From Helicobacteraceae bacterium (GTDB lineage Bacteria > Campylobacterota > Campylobacteria > Campylobacterales > Sulfurimonadaceae): DNA of 64,000 nucleotides. A model generated the notes under the pieces. The model was not told where the DNA came from, searched no databases, and was given only the letters and a program-made list of their open reading frames with translations. This document shows positions 25,876 to 32,783 of the stretch, one piece after another (position 1 is the stretch's first letter; the number at the start of each line of letters is the position of its first letter). The translations under genes and the position numbers were made by a program. The DNA lies in assembly GCA_013138865.1 (NCBI GenBank), contig WTBY01000003.1, positions 23,649-87,648 on the forward strand, read 5' to 3'.

Positions 25876-26428
25876 TTTGTTCACTTTTTTGAGCATTTAT
25901 TTGTTCACTTTTTTGAGCTACACTAAGAGCCATTTCTCTTAAATTTAAAACACCCTCTTCCTCTTTGATCGTACCAAATAGTTTTTTAGGAAGCTCGATC
26001 TCTTTACTTTTTTGCTCTAATATTTCTAAAGCTTTTACAACACCATCAATAATAAGCTCAGGAGAAGAGGCGCAACCAGGTACATATACATCAACTGGTA
26101 TGTAGTTGTCGATCCCATCTTCTACATTATACATATCACGAAATACTCCACCACTACATGTACAACTTCCAACAGCTATAACAACTTTAGGTGATGGCAT
26201 TTGAGTATATAGTTCTACTAGACGCTCACGAGATCTAAAGGTTACGGGTCCCGTTACTAAAAAAACATCTGACTGTTTTGGGTTACCTGTATTTAAAACG
26301 CCAAAACGTTCAAGATCATACTTAGGTGCTAAAGAGGCTAAGATCTCTATGTCGCAACCATTGCAACTACCTGCATTGTAGTGAAGTATCCAAGGTGATT
26401 TTTTACGGTATTTTTTTAAATCAAACAA
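25865..26428 (-). CDS. echC: Ech hydrogenase small subunit C (NuoB-like)
   Basis: 187 residues. Cluster ligands: SCNGCDIE (~17-24), VGSCTCSGG (~91-99) and VPGCASSPEL (~123-132), the proximal 4Fe-4S cluster set of group 4 hydrogenases and complex I NuoB. It passes electrons from EchF to the Ni-Fe site. The C-terminus is lengthened by an 8-residue near-repeat (AQKSEQIN then AQKSEQNEN) from a DNA duplication. Its start overlaps echB by 8 bp. Confidence 0.93.
   Translation of the reverse strand: MFDLKKYRKKSPWILHYNAGSCNGCDIEILASLAPKYDLERFGVLNTGNPKQSDVFLVTGPVTFRSRERLVELYTQMPSPKVVIAVGSCTCSGGVFRDMYNVEDGIDNYIPVDVYVPGCASSPELIIDGVVKALEILEQKSKEIELPKKLFGTIKEEEGVLNLREMALSVAQKSEQINAQKSEQNEN
25876..25918. 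repeat. Tandem duplication at the echC/echD junction
   Basis: TTTGTTCACTTTTTTGAGC occurs at 25876-25894 and again at 25900-25918, a 24-bp period. It adds eight residues in frame to EchC and duplicates the DNA upstream of the echD start. The seven-T run inside each copy could slip. Confidence 0.9.
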
Positions 26429-27245
26429 AACTAAGTCCTATAATATTTAAAATTGAGAGTCCAAAACCCCAGATAAGTAAAAATTTTACTGTCTCTTGTA
26501 TGTTTACACGAGCTGTTGAGTTGTCAACTATATTTGCAACTAAAAAAACTACTGCAACTAATGCGATCGCAAATAAAATACTGTCTCCTGCAAATAGAGT
26601 AAGTAAAGAGAAAACAAATATATACTCTAACCATTTAGCCATATATAAAAATTCAAAATATACTCCACTGTACTCAACTTCAACACCACCTACGATCTCT
26701 TGATGTGCTTCACAAGCATCAAATGGAGATAGTTTTAACTTGAGTGGTATAGTTAGTAAAAAAGCTATAAACAACAGAGGTAACGTCATAATTGCTGTTG
26801 AGTTTTCACGAATAACAGATATGTCATAAGTTCCAAAGAACAGATAAAACCCTGTTGCTAGAAATATAAAAATAGGTTCATAAGCTAGAAGTGATAGAAG
26901 CTCTCTGTTTGCACCTAAATGAGAAAACACAGACTTAACACTAAAACCAGCTAGAACAATAAATACAGTTGCTAGTAGGTGTAAAAATATAACATAAAGT
27001 AGGTTTGTACCTAAAATAATCAGTGCAACAACTAACCACAGTGTAAGAAAGTGCAAAATTCCTAATATAGTGTGGTAAGGATGGACTATAAATGCGCGTT
27101 TATCCATTAACTTATACATATCGTAAAAAGGTTGTAGTAGTGGTGGACCTTGACGATTTTGCATTCTTGCACGAATAACTCGCTGAGATCCATGCATAAG
27201 ACCACCAACTAAGGGTGCTATTAAAATTAGAACTATTTCAAACAT
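26421..27245 (-). CDS. echB: Ech hydrogenase membrane subunit B (NuoH-like)
   Basis: 274 residues with about eight membrane helices, shorter than complex I NuoH as usual in Ech and Hyc enzymes. The conserved loop near residue 24 (RVIRARMQNRQGPPLLQPFYD) and SPFDACEAHQEIVGG-type segment (~173-188) with acidic residues match the NuoH/HycD family, which links the soluble arm to the ion-pumping arm. Overlaps the echA stop by one base and echC by 8. Confidence 0.92.
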   Translation of the reverse strand: MFEIVLILIAPLVGGLMHGSQRVIRARMQNRQGPPLLQPFYDMYKLMDKRAFIVHPYHTILGILHFLTLWLVVALIILGTNLLYVIFLHLLATVFIVLAGFSVKSVFSHLGANRELLSLLAYEPIFIFLATGFYLFFGTYDISVIRENSTAIMTLPLLFIAFLLTIPLKLKLSPFDACEAHQEIVGGVEVEYSGVYFEFLYMAKWLEYIFVFSLLTLFAGDSILFAIALVAVVFLVANIVDNSTARVNIQETVKFLLIWGFGLSILNIIGLSFV

Positions 27246-28999
27246 TAAAAAAGACCTCCTACTTGAAGTACTACTATAAATGCGATCGCAATATATGAAA
27301 AAAGTTTCAAATATTTTGGTGCAATTTCATAGTAGTGAGTTGAGACTATAAACTCATCTTTTTCACCACAGTTGTACTCTTTTGATCTTGGTGTATTTTT
27401 GAAAGTTGCATATTTAAAAAGTAGTGGAGTTGCTACAAGTAGAAGTGTTGGGACTACTAGTTCATAAACCTTAATAGTTTTAAGATCGATCATAAACAGA
27501 ACTCCTGCTACTAAAAGTAGAAAAAGTGCAAATGATGGAATAAAATATTTCCATGCCAACTTTTCTTTAGAGAAATTTTGAAAAACCTCTTTAGTAAATA
27601 GTTTTGAAGTGACTTTAAAATATAAAATAGCTAATACAACACTACCTAAGACTAATAGAGCTAAGACGATCGCATTTAGTGGGTTGTTCAGTATCTGATC
27701 GCTGATCGCAGTTATAGCTAAAAACTTAGCTACAAATGCACCAAATGGAGGAAGTGTAAGTGAAGCAAAACCTACCATAATAAAAAACAGTGTCTTAGGT
27801 GCTATATTTATAAGTGAGTCAATATCACTAATATATTTAAGATGATAGTTCTTCTCTAAAATTCCCGCTTGTAAAAATAGTAGAGCTTTTGAGACTGCAT
27901 GAAAACATAAAAGGATCATAGCCGCCGTTGTAGCTTCTGGAGTTCCATAAGCAGCAAGCGAGATCATTAACGCTAAAAGTGCGATCGTTGAGAGTCCTAA
28001 GACCTCTTTAAAAAAGTCTTTATTTAGTGCCATAACTGAAGCTACTAAAAATACAAATGCACCAAAAAGTGAGAGTGTAATAGAGACAAATGGTGTAAAA
28101 GCAGGTGAAAGTTTTAAAATTAAAAATGGAGCAATTTTAACCATTGTAGCACTATGTAAAATAGCACTTACTGGAGTTGGCGCAACCATAGCACCAAGTA
28201 ACCAACTCTGAAATGGTAAAGAAGCTCCTTTAACTAACGCTGCTACTATTAGAAGAGTAATAGGAATTAAAAAAGTGTTGTCTACTTTGCTTATAAGCTC
28301 TGAAAAGTAGATCGTTTCATAAGAAGTTATAGAAAAAATAAGTGCTAACAATATAGCCACGCCGCCTATTTGGTTCATCCAAAGTGCTTTGATCGAGTTT
28401 TGAGTTGCTACCTCATCTGCGCGGAAGCCTATAAGAATATAAGAACAAAGGGTAGTCAACTCAAAAAGTAAAAAGAACAATTCAATACTGTTAGCTGAAA
28501 CAAGTGCATTCATAACACCTATGAAAAAGAGTAACATAGCAATAAAAATATTTTTCTTTTTAGCAGAAATATCTTCATGTTCTATGTATTCTAATGCGTA
28601 AATAATGATTAGACCACCAACTATGTTAATAATTAAGTACATCATTATACTTAGTCCATCTACAACTATATCTAAGCCATCTTGAGCGGATGAGAGGTTT
28701 AAAACAATGGCATATAAAACTAGTTGCACAATAGCAAGAATAGAGACAAGGGTACTATTTTGAACACGTCCTCTATGTAAGAAATAGAGCAGAAGAAAAA
28801 TATCTAGTGCAACTAACACTTCATGTATATAATGAGGAATATTAAAAGATACAGCACTACTAAATGTAGTGTTAACAGCTACCGTAGCAAGTGAAATAAC
28901 AGATGTTATAACAACAAAGTTTCTTATTTTTAAACTCATTAATGGAATAAAAATAGATAGAATAAATGGTGCAAAAATTAAAAAAACTATACTACTCAT
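27245..28999 (-). CDS. echA: Ech hydrogenase membrane subunit A (NuoL/MrpA-like)
   Basis: 584 residues, around sixteen membrane helices. The central antiporter-like core is visible: LFFLLFELTTLCSYILIGF (~175), KGASLPFQSWLLGAM (~257), APTPVSAILHSATMVK, and conserved Lys/His residues in broken helices. It translocates H+ or Na+ coupled to hydrogenase turnover. First gene of the hydrogenase operon; its ribosome-binding site AAAAGG lies inside a perfect 12-bp hairpin. One such subunit, rather than several, separates this from Hyf-type formate-hydrogen-lyase complexes. Confidence 0.92.
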   Translation of the reverse strand: MSSIVFLIFAPFILSIFIPLMSLKIRNFVVITSVISLATVAVNTTFSSAVSFNIPHYIHEVLVALDIFLLLYFLHRGRVQNSTLVSILAIVQLVLYAIVLNLSSAQDGLDIVVDGLSIMMYLIINIVGGLIIIYALEYIEHEDISAKKKNIFIAMLLFFIGVMNALVSANSIELFFLLFELTTLCSYILIGFRADEVATQNSIKALWMNQIGGVAILLALIFSITSYETIYFSELISKVDNTFLIPITLLIVAALVKGASLPFQSWLLGAMVAPTPVSAILHSATMVKIAPFLILKLSPAFTPFVSITLSLFGAFVFLVASVMALNKDFFKEVLGLSTIALLALMISLAAYGTPEATTAAMILLCFHAVSKALLFLQAGILEKNYHLKYISDIDSLINIAPKTLFFIMVGFASLTLPPFGAFVAKFLAITAISDQILNNPLNAIVLALLVLGSVVLAILYFKVTSKLFTKEVFQNFSKEKLAWKYFIPSFALFLLLVAGVLFMIDLKTIKVYELVVPTLLLVATPLLFKYATFKNTPRSKEYNCGEKDEFIVSTHYYEIAPKYLKLFSYIAIAFIVVLQVGGLF

Positions 29000-29002
29000 T
29001 TG

Positions 29003-29046
29003 CTAACCTTTTATTCATTTAACAGTATGATAACATAAAAGGTTAG
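29003..29046 (-). promoter_or_regulatory. Hairpin masking the echA ribosome-binding site
   Basis: On the transcribed strand CTAACCTTTTAT (29046-29035) pairs perfectly with ATAAAAGGTTAG (29014-29003) across a 20-base loop; the ATG follows three bases later. The AAAAGG Shine-Dalgarno is thus wholly inside the 3' arm. TATTAT at 29052-29047 lies directly before the 5' arm and could be a -10 box, though a transcript from it would start close to or within the 5' arm. The structure could gate translation of the operon, or merely end the upstream transcript (no U-tract seen). Confidence 0.75.
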
Positions 29047-29057
29047 ATAATATTTAA

Positions 29058-29399
29058 TTAAAGTTTAAGTACGCTGTTTACCCTAGCAATAGTATCTTTT
29101 TTAGCAAGTGAGAGAATAACAACACTCTTCTCTTTAGCTTGAAGTGAGTGCATAACTGAAGGTTCTACTGCGATCATATCACCTACATTTAAAATGATAT
29201 TTTCGCCATTAATGCCAAAGTCTATTGCACCTTTTAAAACCATAACAGTAATAGCACCCGGTGCATTATGCTCTTTCATAATTTGATCTTTTTCAAAAGC
29301 TATACGGATCTCTTTTGAATGAGCTGTATTTATTAACGGTTTAATTACTACTTTTTCATTGTCGTATGTTACATCTTTTAAAAATGAGGCTACTACCAT
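29058..29399 (-). CDS. Small cupin-domain protein
   Basis: 113 residues with a single cupin barrel: APGAITVMVLKGAIDFGING (~46-66) and VGDMIAVEPSVMHSLQA (~77-93) are the two cupin motifs, keeping a His in the second (PSVMHSL) but with fewer metal ligands in the first (H44 in KEHNAP). It could be a small-molecule sensor or a non-catalytic cupin. It follows the hypothetical gene at 29401 by one base and ends 58 bp before echA, so may be in a different or a shared transcript. Confidence 0.8.
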   Translation of the reverse strand: MVVASFLKDVTYDNEKVVIKPLINTAHSKEIRIAFEKDQIMKEHNAPGAITVMVLKGAIDFGINGENIILNVGDMIAVEPSVMHSLQAKEKSVVILSLAKKDTIARVNSVLKL

Positions 29400-29400
29400 G

Positions 29401-30051
29401 TTACTCTCCTAAATTTATTTTGAAAAATTGAGCTGCTTCAATCTGGTCATTTGTCAGCTCTTCTTTTTCATAATCTTCGTCATTTTTCACTAAAGACTCT
29501 ACTTTATCTTTTACAAACTTAAAAGCGACTTCTCTTATATGAACAAGATCGCTACTAAAACCTAAACCACTAAACATGTATGGCTCTTCATTTTCAAGGC
29601 AAAGAATAGTAATATCACACTTAAGTTCGAGCTCTTCTACGATCGTTCTATAGTTTATATTAAACTCACAAGCATGCCAACCTATCTCTTCAAGCTCTTT
29701 GTCCTCAAACTCTGAGATCCCATCAGGTGAAGTGTCGTCATATAGTGCACTCTTTTTATTTAACTCTATTATTTCAGTCCACGCGCTATTTGCTTTAAAA
29801 AGTAGTTTTTCGCCATCTTCAACAAGCTTATAGTTAGCACCTAAAACATTGTTCAGTGAAGGAGTAGCAGAAAGTTTAGAGTTACCATCTACTTTAGCAG
29901 TTCCTTTAAAGAGTAAAATATCTTCACTTTTAGGTTCTAAAGTCACTTTACCATCAGTAGTAATAAAAAACTCTCTGTTTGAATTAAGAGCATTTAAAAA
30001 TGAGCTCTTTTCAATGTAGATAATTTCTTTGTTAAGATTGAACTTTTTCAT
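29401..30051 (-). CDS. Hypothetical acidic protein
   Basis: 216 residues, not recognised. Soluble, no signal peptide or membrane helix, rich in Glu and Lys. Visible features: a beta-rich N-terminal half, a central GWHACEFNINYRT segment with one Cys and one His, ITILCLENEEPYMFSGLGF, and an acidic C-terminal helix. It is packed between the pyrophosphatase (3-bp gap) and the cupin (1-bp gap), so is almost certainly co-expressed with them. Codon use is like the neighbours. Confidence 0.75.
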   Translation of the reverse strand: MKKFNLNKEIIYIEKSSFLNALNSNREFFITTDGKVTLEPKSEDILLFKGTAKVDGNSKLSATPSLNNVLGANYKLVEDGEKLLFKANSAWTEIIELNKKSALYDDTSPDGISEFEDKELEEIGWHACEFNINYRTIVEELELKCDITILCLENEEPYMFSGLGFSSDLVHIREVAFKFVKDKVESLVKNDEDYEKEELTNDQIEAAQFFKINLGE

Positions 30052-30054
30052 AAC

Positions 30055-30972
30055 TTAAAACTGCTTCTCTAAAAAAGGAATGATCTGTTTTTTACGACTC
30101 ATCACATCTTGTAACCAAACTTGAGCATCTTCTAGTTTCATATTAAAAGCCGACTCTATTTTAGACTCATCATCACTTACAACTAGAAGTTGTGAACCTT
30201 CTTTCATAATGTCTGTTAAAAGAAGAAGAACACTGTGACGCTCACCTTCACTTTTAAGAGTTTTCATATCAGCTAAAAGCTCAGCCTTCATATCATCAAA
30301 AACACTCAAATCAACAACTTCTAGTTGCCCAACACCGATCTTTACACTACCCATGTTGAAGTCTTTAAAGTCACGTAAGATCAGCTCACGCATAGTTGCA
30401 CCAACTACGGCAGACTTAACTATAAACATCTCCATACCAAGTCCTTTAAAGTCTTCAACACCTGCTATCACAGCTAACTCTTTAACAGCTTTAGTGTCCT
30501 CTTTAGTACAAGTTGGTGACTTGAAAATAACAGTATCACTAAGAATTGCACATAACATAACTGATGCTAACTCTTTTGGGATCTCTATATTGTGATAGTC
30601 AAACATCTGCTTAATAATTGTGTTCGTACATCCTACTGGTCTGATCCAACACTCAAGTGGTGCTGAAGTAGTAATATCACCTAACTTGTGATGGTCTACT
30701 ATACCTAAAATATTTGCTTCTTTAATATCTTGAGGTGCTTGTGCTAAGTCAGAAAAGTCAACTAAATAAACATCTTCACCTGCATAAGAAGTTTTAAGTT
30801 CAGGTGAGGGAGTATTAAATTTATTTAGGATCCAAGATGTTTCAGGATTTAGTTCACCTTGACGTGTAGGAGTACACTTCTCACCAAGTCTGTTTTTTAA
30901 ATAGCTAAGTGAAATAGCTCCTACGATCGAGTCCGAGTCTGGTGTTGTGTGTCCGAATATGTATGTTGACAT
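30055..30972 (-). CDS. ppaC: Manganese-dependent (family II) inorganic pyrophosphatase
   Basis: 305 residues, cytoplasmic, hydrolyses pyrophosphate to phosphate. Metal-binding motifs of the DHH family are intact: GHTTPDSDSI (residues 7-16), VDFSDLAQAP with Asp (~71), VDHHKLGD (~92) and a later DTVIF; the C-terminal substrate-binding SRKKQIIPFL is present. Length matches the CBS-less family II enzymes. Probably drives biosynthetic reactions. It lies between the 141-residue hypothetical gene (12 bp upstream) and the acidic hypothetical gene. Confidence 0.95.
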   Translation of the reverse strand: MSTYIFGHTTPDSDSIVGAISLSYLKNRLGEKCTPTRQGELNPETSWILNKFNTPSPELKTSYAGEDVYLVDFSDLAQAPQDIKEANILGIVDHHKLGDITTSAPLECWIRPVGCTNTIIKQMFDYHNIEIPKELASVMLCAILSDTVIFKSPTCTKEDTKAVKELAVIAGVEDFKGLGMEMFIVKSAVVGATMRELILRDFKDFNMGSVKIGVGQLEVVDLSVFDDMKAELLADMKTLKSEGERHSVLLLLTDIMKEGSQLLVVSDDESKIESAFNMKLEDAQVWLQDVMSRKKQIIPFLEKQF

Positions 30973-30984
30973 TTTTAATTTCCT

Positions 30985-31410
30985 CTATTTGTTTTGTTGA
31001 AAAAATGGGCTGTTAATACTATCTACTATCTCTCTGCCTTGATCTGACAGCTCTTTATAATGAAAAATTAGTTTAGCTGACTCTTGCACATATTCAGCTA
31101 TCTGTTTATCTATAGTTGCTAAATTATATTTGCATTTAAGCCCAAGCGTAATCTCATCCATTTTAAATATCTCATCAAGTTCTCTGTATATTTCAACAAT
31201 TCTTTCCATATATTGAAGTGTTCTATTTCTAATATCTAAGAATTTAGGAGACTTCTCCACTATCTCTTTTATATCATCGATCGCTATATTAGCCATTTGA
31301 TCAAAGAGTTTTTCATACTCTTCTTGTTGAGCTACAAAGTTTGTAGAGACTATAAAGTTATGAATTTTAGCTTTAAATTTAGGGTACTCTTCACTGAATT
31401 TTTCTTGCAT
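30985..31410 (-). CDS. Hypothetical helical protein
   Basis: 141 residues, predicted nearly all alpha-helical, soluble, no recognised motif. It has a single Cys (KCKYN) and a C-terminal SPFFQQNK. First gene of the run leading to ppaC, 12 bp upstream of it, with the AT-rich promoter region at 31411-31462. It may be a Campylobacterota-restricted protein; function unknown. Confidence 0.7.
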   Translation of the reverse strand: MQEKFSEEYPKFKAKIHNFIVSTNFVAQQEEYEKLFDQMANIAIDDIKEIVEKSPKFLDIRNRTLQYMERIVEIYRELDEIFKMDEITLGLKCKYNLATIDKQIAEYVQESAKLIFHYKELSDQGREIVDSINSPFFQQNK

Positions 31411-31462
31411 ATTAAGTCCAAATTATAAAAAAATTTTTGAATTATAACCTATTGTTTAAAAT

Positions 31463-31666
31463 TCAACTTGAAACGTTAATTTTAGATGAAAAAGTAGACT
31501 TGATTTTAGAATTGGTGAAAGAAAAAATTAATAGAAGTATTAAAGAGGTGCTAGCATTTTTGAATTGGTGCTTATATATCCTATTCAGATATAACTTATA
31601 AATACCAAATATAAAAATAATAGCAGTTAATACTGCTCCAACTACAAAAACAATACTTGCATCCAT
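31463..31666 (-). CDS. Small membrane protein coupled to the integrase remnant
   Basis: 67 residues with a strong N-terminal membrane helix (about 4-26, IVFVVGAVLTAIIFIFGIY) and a second weaker hydrophobic stretch (SLILLLIFSF). The ATG overlaps the stop of the integrase fragment (TAATG) and AAAGGA precedes it, so it is translatable. The last third has low complexity and spans part of an imperfect repeat found again at 32469, so the native 3' end may have been altered. No family recognised; it could be an accessory cassette gene or a decayed product. Confidence 0.5.
   Translation of the reverse strand: MDASIVFVVGAVLTAIIFIFGIYKLYLNRIYKHQFKNASTSLILLLIFSFTNSKIKSTFSSKINVSS
31546..31568 (+). repeat. 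Left copy of an imperfect direct repeat flanking the integrase remnant
   Basis: AGGTG at 31546 followed by TTTGAATTGG at 31559; a second copy has AGGTG at 32469 and TTTGAATTGG at 32486 with four extra bases between. Both are in the same orientation. Could be relics of element ends or of recombination sites. Confidence 0.35.
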
Positions 31667-32004
31667 TAAAGATCCTTTATCTCTTTTGTTTTATTCATTT
31701 TCGAAACTACATAAGTATATATCATAGTAGTTTCAACACTTTTATGTCCCAATAGTTCTTGAATACTTCTTAAATCTATTCCAGCTTGAAGTAAATGAGT
31801 TGCATATGAGTGTCTAAATATGTGTGAAGTTACTCTTTTATTTAAGTTAGCTTTTTGAGAAGCATTTTTAATATTTCTACCTAAAGTTTTAGGATGAATA
31901 TGATGTTGTCTAATTATATTACTTTTAGGGTCTTTTGAAACTTTTGCCATAGGAAAAATAAATTGCCATATAGACTCAAACTTAGCATTTGGATATTTTT
32001 TCAC
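31666..32004 (-). pseudogene. 5'-truncated integron-type tyrosine recombinase (IntI-like)
   Basis: 112 residues, equal to the last third of a ~320-residue integrase. It keeps H-x-x-R in [16 protein letters not shown], the later His in [11 protein letters not shown] and the nucleophilic Tyr in TMIYTYV, but the first catalytic Arg and the whole N-terminal DNA-binding domain are missing. The stretch from [16 protein letters not shown] to [15 protein letters not shown] matches integron integrases rather than XerC/D, where no such insert occurs. The first in-frame start is GTG at 32004; upstream the frame soon meets a TGA. It should be inactive. Orientation is divergent from the cassette-like segments to its right. 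Confidence 0.82.
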
Positions 32005-32131
32005 TCTTGTGCTCTTAGTGCTTGGACATTCTCATTACTTAAGTCAACTGTCACGCGATCAGTTAAAATAAGCAGGTAGAAAGCTAGAAAAATATAAAGA
32101 AAATCATTTTACACCGCGAGACATGAAAGAC

Positions 32132-32217
32132 ATCTAACAAAATCTCGTAGCCAATAAATGCCCTAGCTGTCATTTATTGGCTAGAGTCAATGCCTCTTAT
32201 TATCCCACCCGTTAAAA
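32132..32217 (+). repeat. attC-like site 1 with long hairpin
   Basis: ATCTAAC (32132-32138) fits the attC R'' consensus RYYYAAC and contains the TAA stop of a short upstream frame. It is followed by a perfect 13-bp inverted repeat (32148-32160 with 32171-32183, 10-base loop) extended by CTC/GAG around a bulged G at 32147, like the extrahelical bases of attC. GTTAAAA at 32211 is only a partial match to the R' box GTTRRRY. The asymmetric right side shows that the site is degenerate or that this is simply a hairpin. Confidence 0.5.
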
Positions 32218-32331
32218 ATAAAAAATATACTTTATTTGCAAATCTCTTTACAGACTTATGGAATACCAAAATCAAATATCATTGTATATAAAGAATATTT
32301 TGATGAAAATTTCGAACTAGACAAACTAAAT

Positions 32332-32355
32332 GTCTAACAAAACACAGAGACTGTG
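32332..32355 (+). repeat. attC-like site 2, degenerate
   Basis: GTCTAAC (32332-32338, again RYYYAAC with an internal TAA stop) followed by AAAA and a small hairpin CACAG-AGA-CTGTG (32343-32355). TCTAACAAAA is shared with site 1 exactly 200 bp upstream. No GTTRRRY partner is clear downstream. Confidence 0.4.
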
Positions 32356-32653
32356 AAATAACTAAACCCAAAACTGGAGTGGTAACATAAATTCATACTT
32401 AGAATTAACGACTTAATAGCCTTTTATTTTATATAGATTCTATAATTATAATATTAAACTGTTTAACTAGGTGTTGCACTTACTATTTGAATTGGCGTAT
32501 GTAAGAAAATATGCATCTTTTAAGAGAAAACTGTTTATTTTACTAAATTTATTAAATTAGTCTTAAAAAATTTAGTTTTTGTAAGTTTTAGTGCTTGTAG
32601 TTAAAAATAATTTTTGGTGTTTGCTTAAAGTAGCTCTTTAAAGCTTTAAGAAG

Positions 32654-32667
32654 TCCTATAGATAGGA
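32654..32667 (-). terminator. Short hairpin after tRNA-Phe
   Basis: TCCTAT-AG-ATAGGA, a 6-bp stem 10 bases beyond the tRNA 3' end. No clear U-tract follows on the tRNA strand, so this is a weak terminator candidate or a processing signal. Confidence 0.35.
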
Positions 32668-32676
32668 GTTTCTAAG

Positions 32677-32752
32677 TGGTGGCCTGTCTCGGAATCGAAC
32701 CAAGGACACAGTGATTTTCAGTCACTTGCTCTACCGACTGAGCTAACAGGCC
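32677..32752 (-). tRNA. tRNA-Phe (GAA), CCA encoded
   Basis: 76 bases on the complementary strand. Acceptor stem GGCCTGT/ACAGGCC pairs fully, discriminator A is followed by encoded CCA (32679-32677), the D-arm has AGCTCAG..GGTAGAGC, the anticodon stem GTGA/TCAC encloses CTGAAAA with anticodon GAA, and the T-arm has GGTTCGATTCC. A TATAAT (32775-32770 on this strand) lies 18 bases upstream. Its 3' end faces the decayed integrase segment, a typical position for elements that insert at tRNA genes, although no duplicate of the tRNA end was found nearby. Confidence 0.97.
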
Positions 32753-32769
32753 TTATTTGGTAGGGTGGA

Positions 32770-32775
32770 ATTATA
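32770..32775 (-). promoter_or_regulatory. -10 box of tRNA-Phe
   Basis: TATAAT on the minus strand in the 31-bp gap between murD and the tRNA, 18 bases before the tRNA 5' end, preceded by TGG (partial extended -10). No consensus -35; the upstream part would lie in the murD 3' end. Confidence 0.6.
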
Positions 32776-32783
32776 CCATTATT

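Larger units (their letters stand above)
32005..32676. other. Gene-poor decayed segment between integrase remnant and tRNA-Phe
   Basis: 672 bp without an intact gene. On the plus strand two short open frames end inside RYYYAAC boxes: one of 21 codons from 32072 (ending MKDI) and one of 50 codons from 32185 (ending FELDKLNV), neither with an ATG or ribosome-binding site matching its full length. On the minus strand a 35-codon frame before 32011 ends [15 protein letters not shown]. From 32400 to 32640 it is AT-rich with no coding signal. The layout suggests eroded integron cassettes. Confidence 0.6.

Noticed and set aside
23515..28999. Formate hydrogenlyase (Hyc/Hyf) assignment
   Set aside because: There is only one antiporter-like subunit, no formate dehydrogenase gene beside it, and the order fits Ech.
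32132..32217. Calling site 1 a fully functional attC
   Set aside because: The right-hand R' box is a partial match and pairing outside the central stem is asymmetric, so only attC-like is supported.
32677..32752. att duplication proving insertion at tRNA-Phe
   Set aside because: No second copy of the tRNA 3' end was found to the left of the decayed segment.
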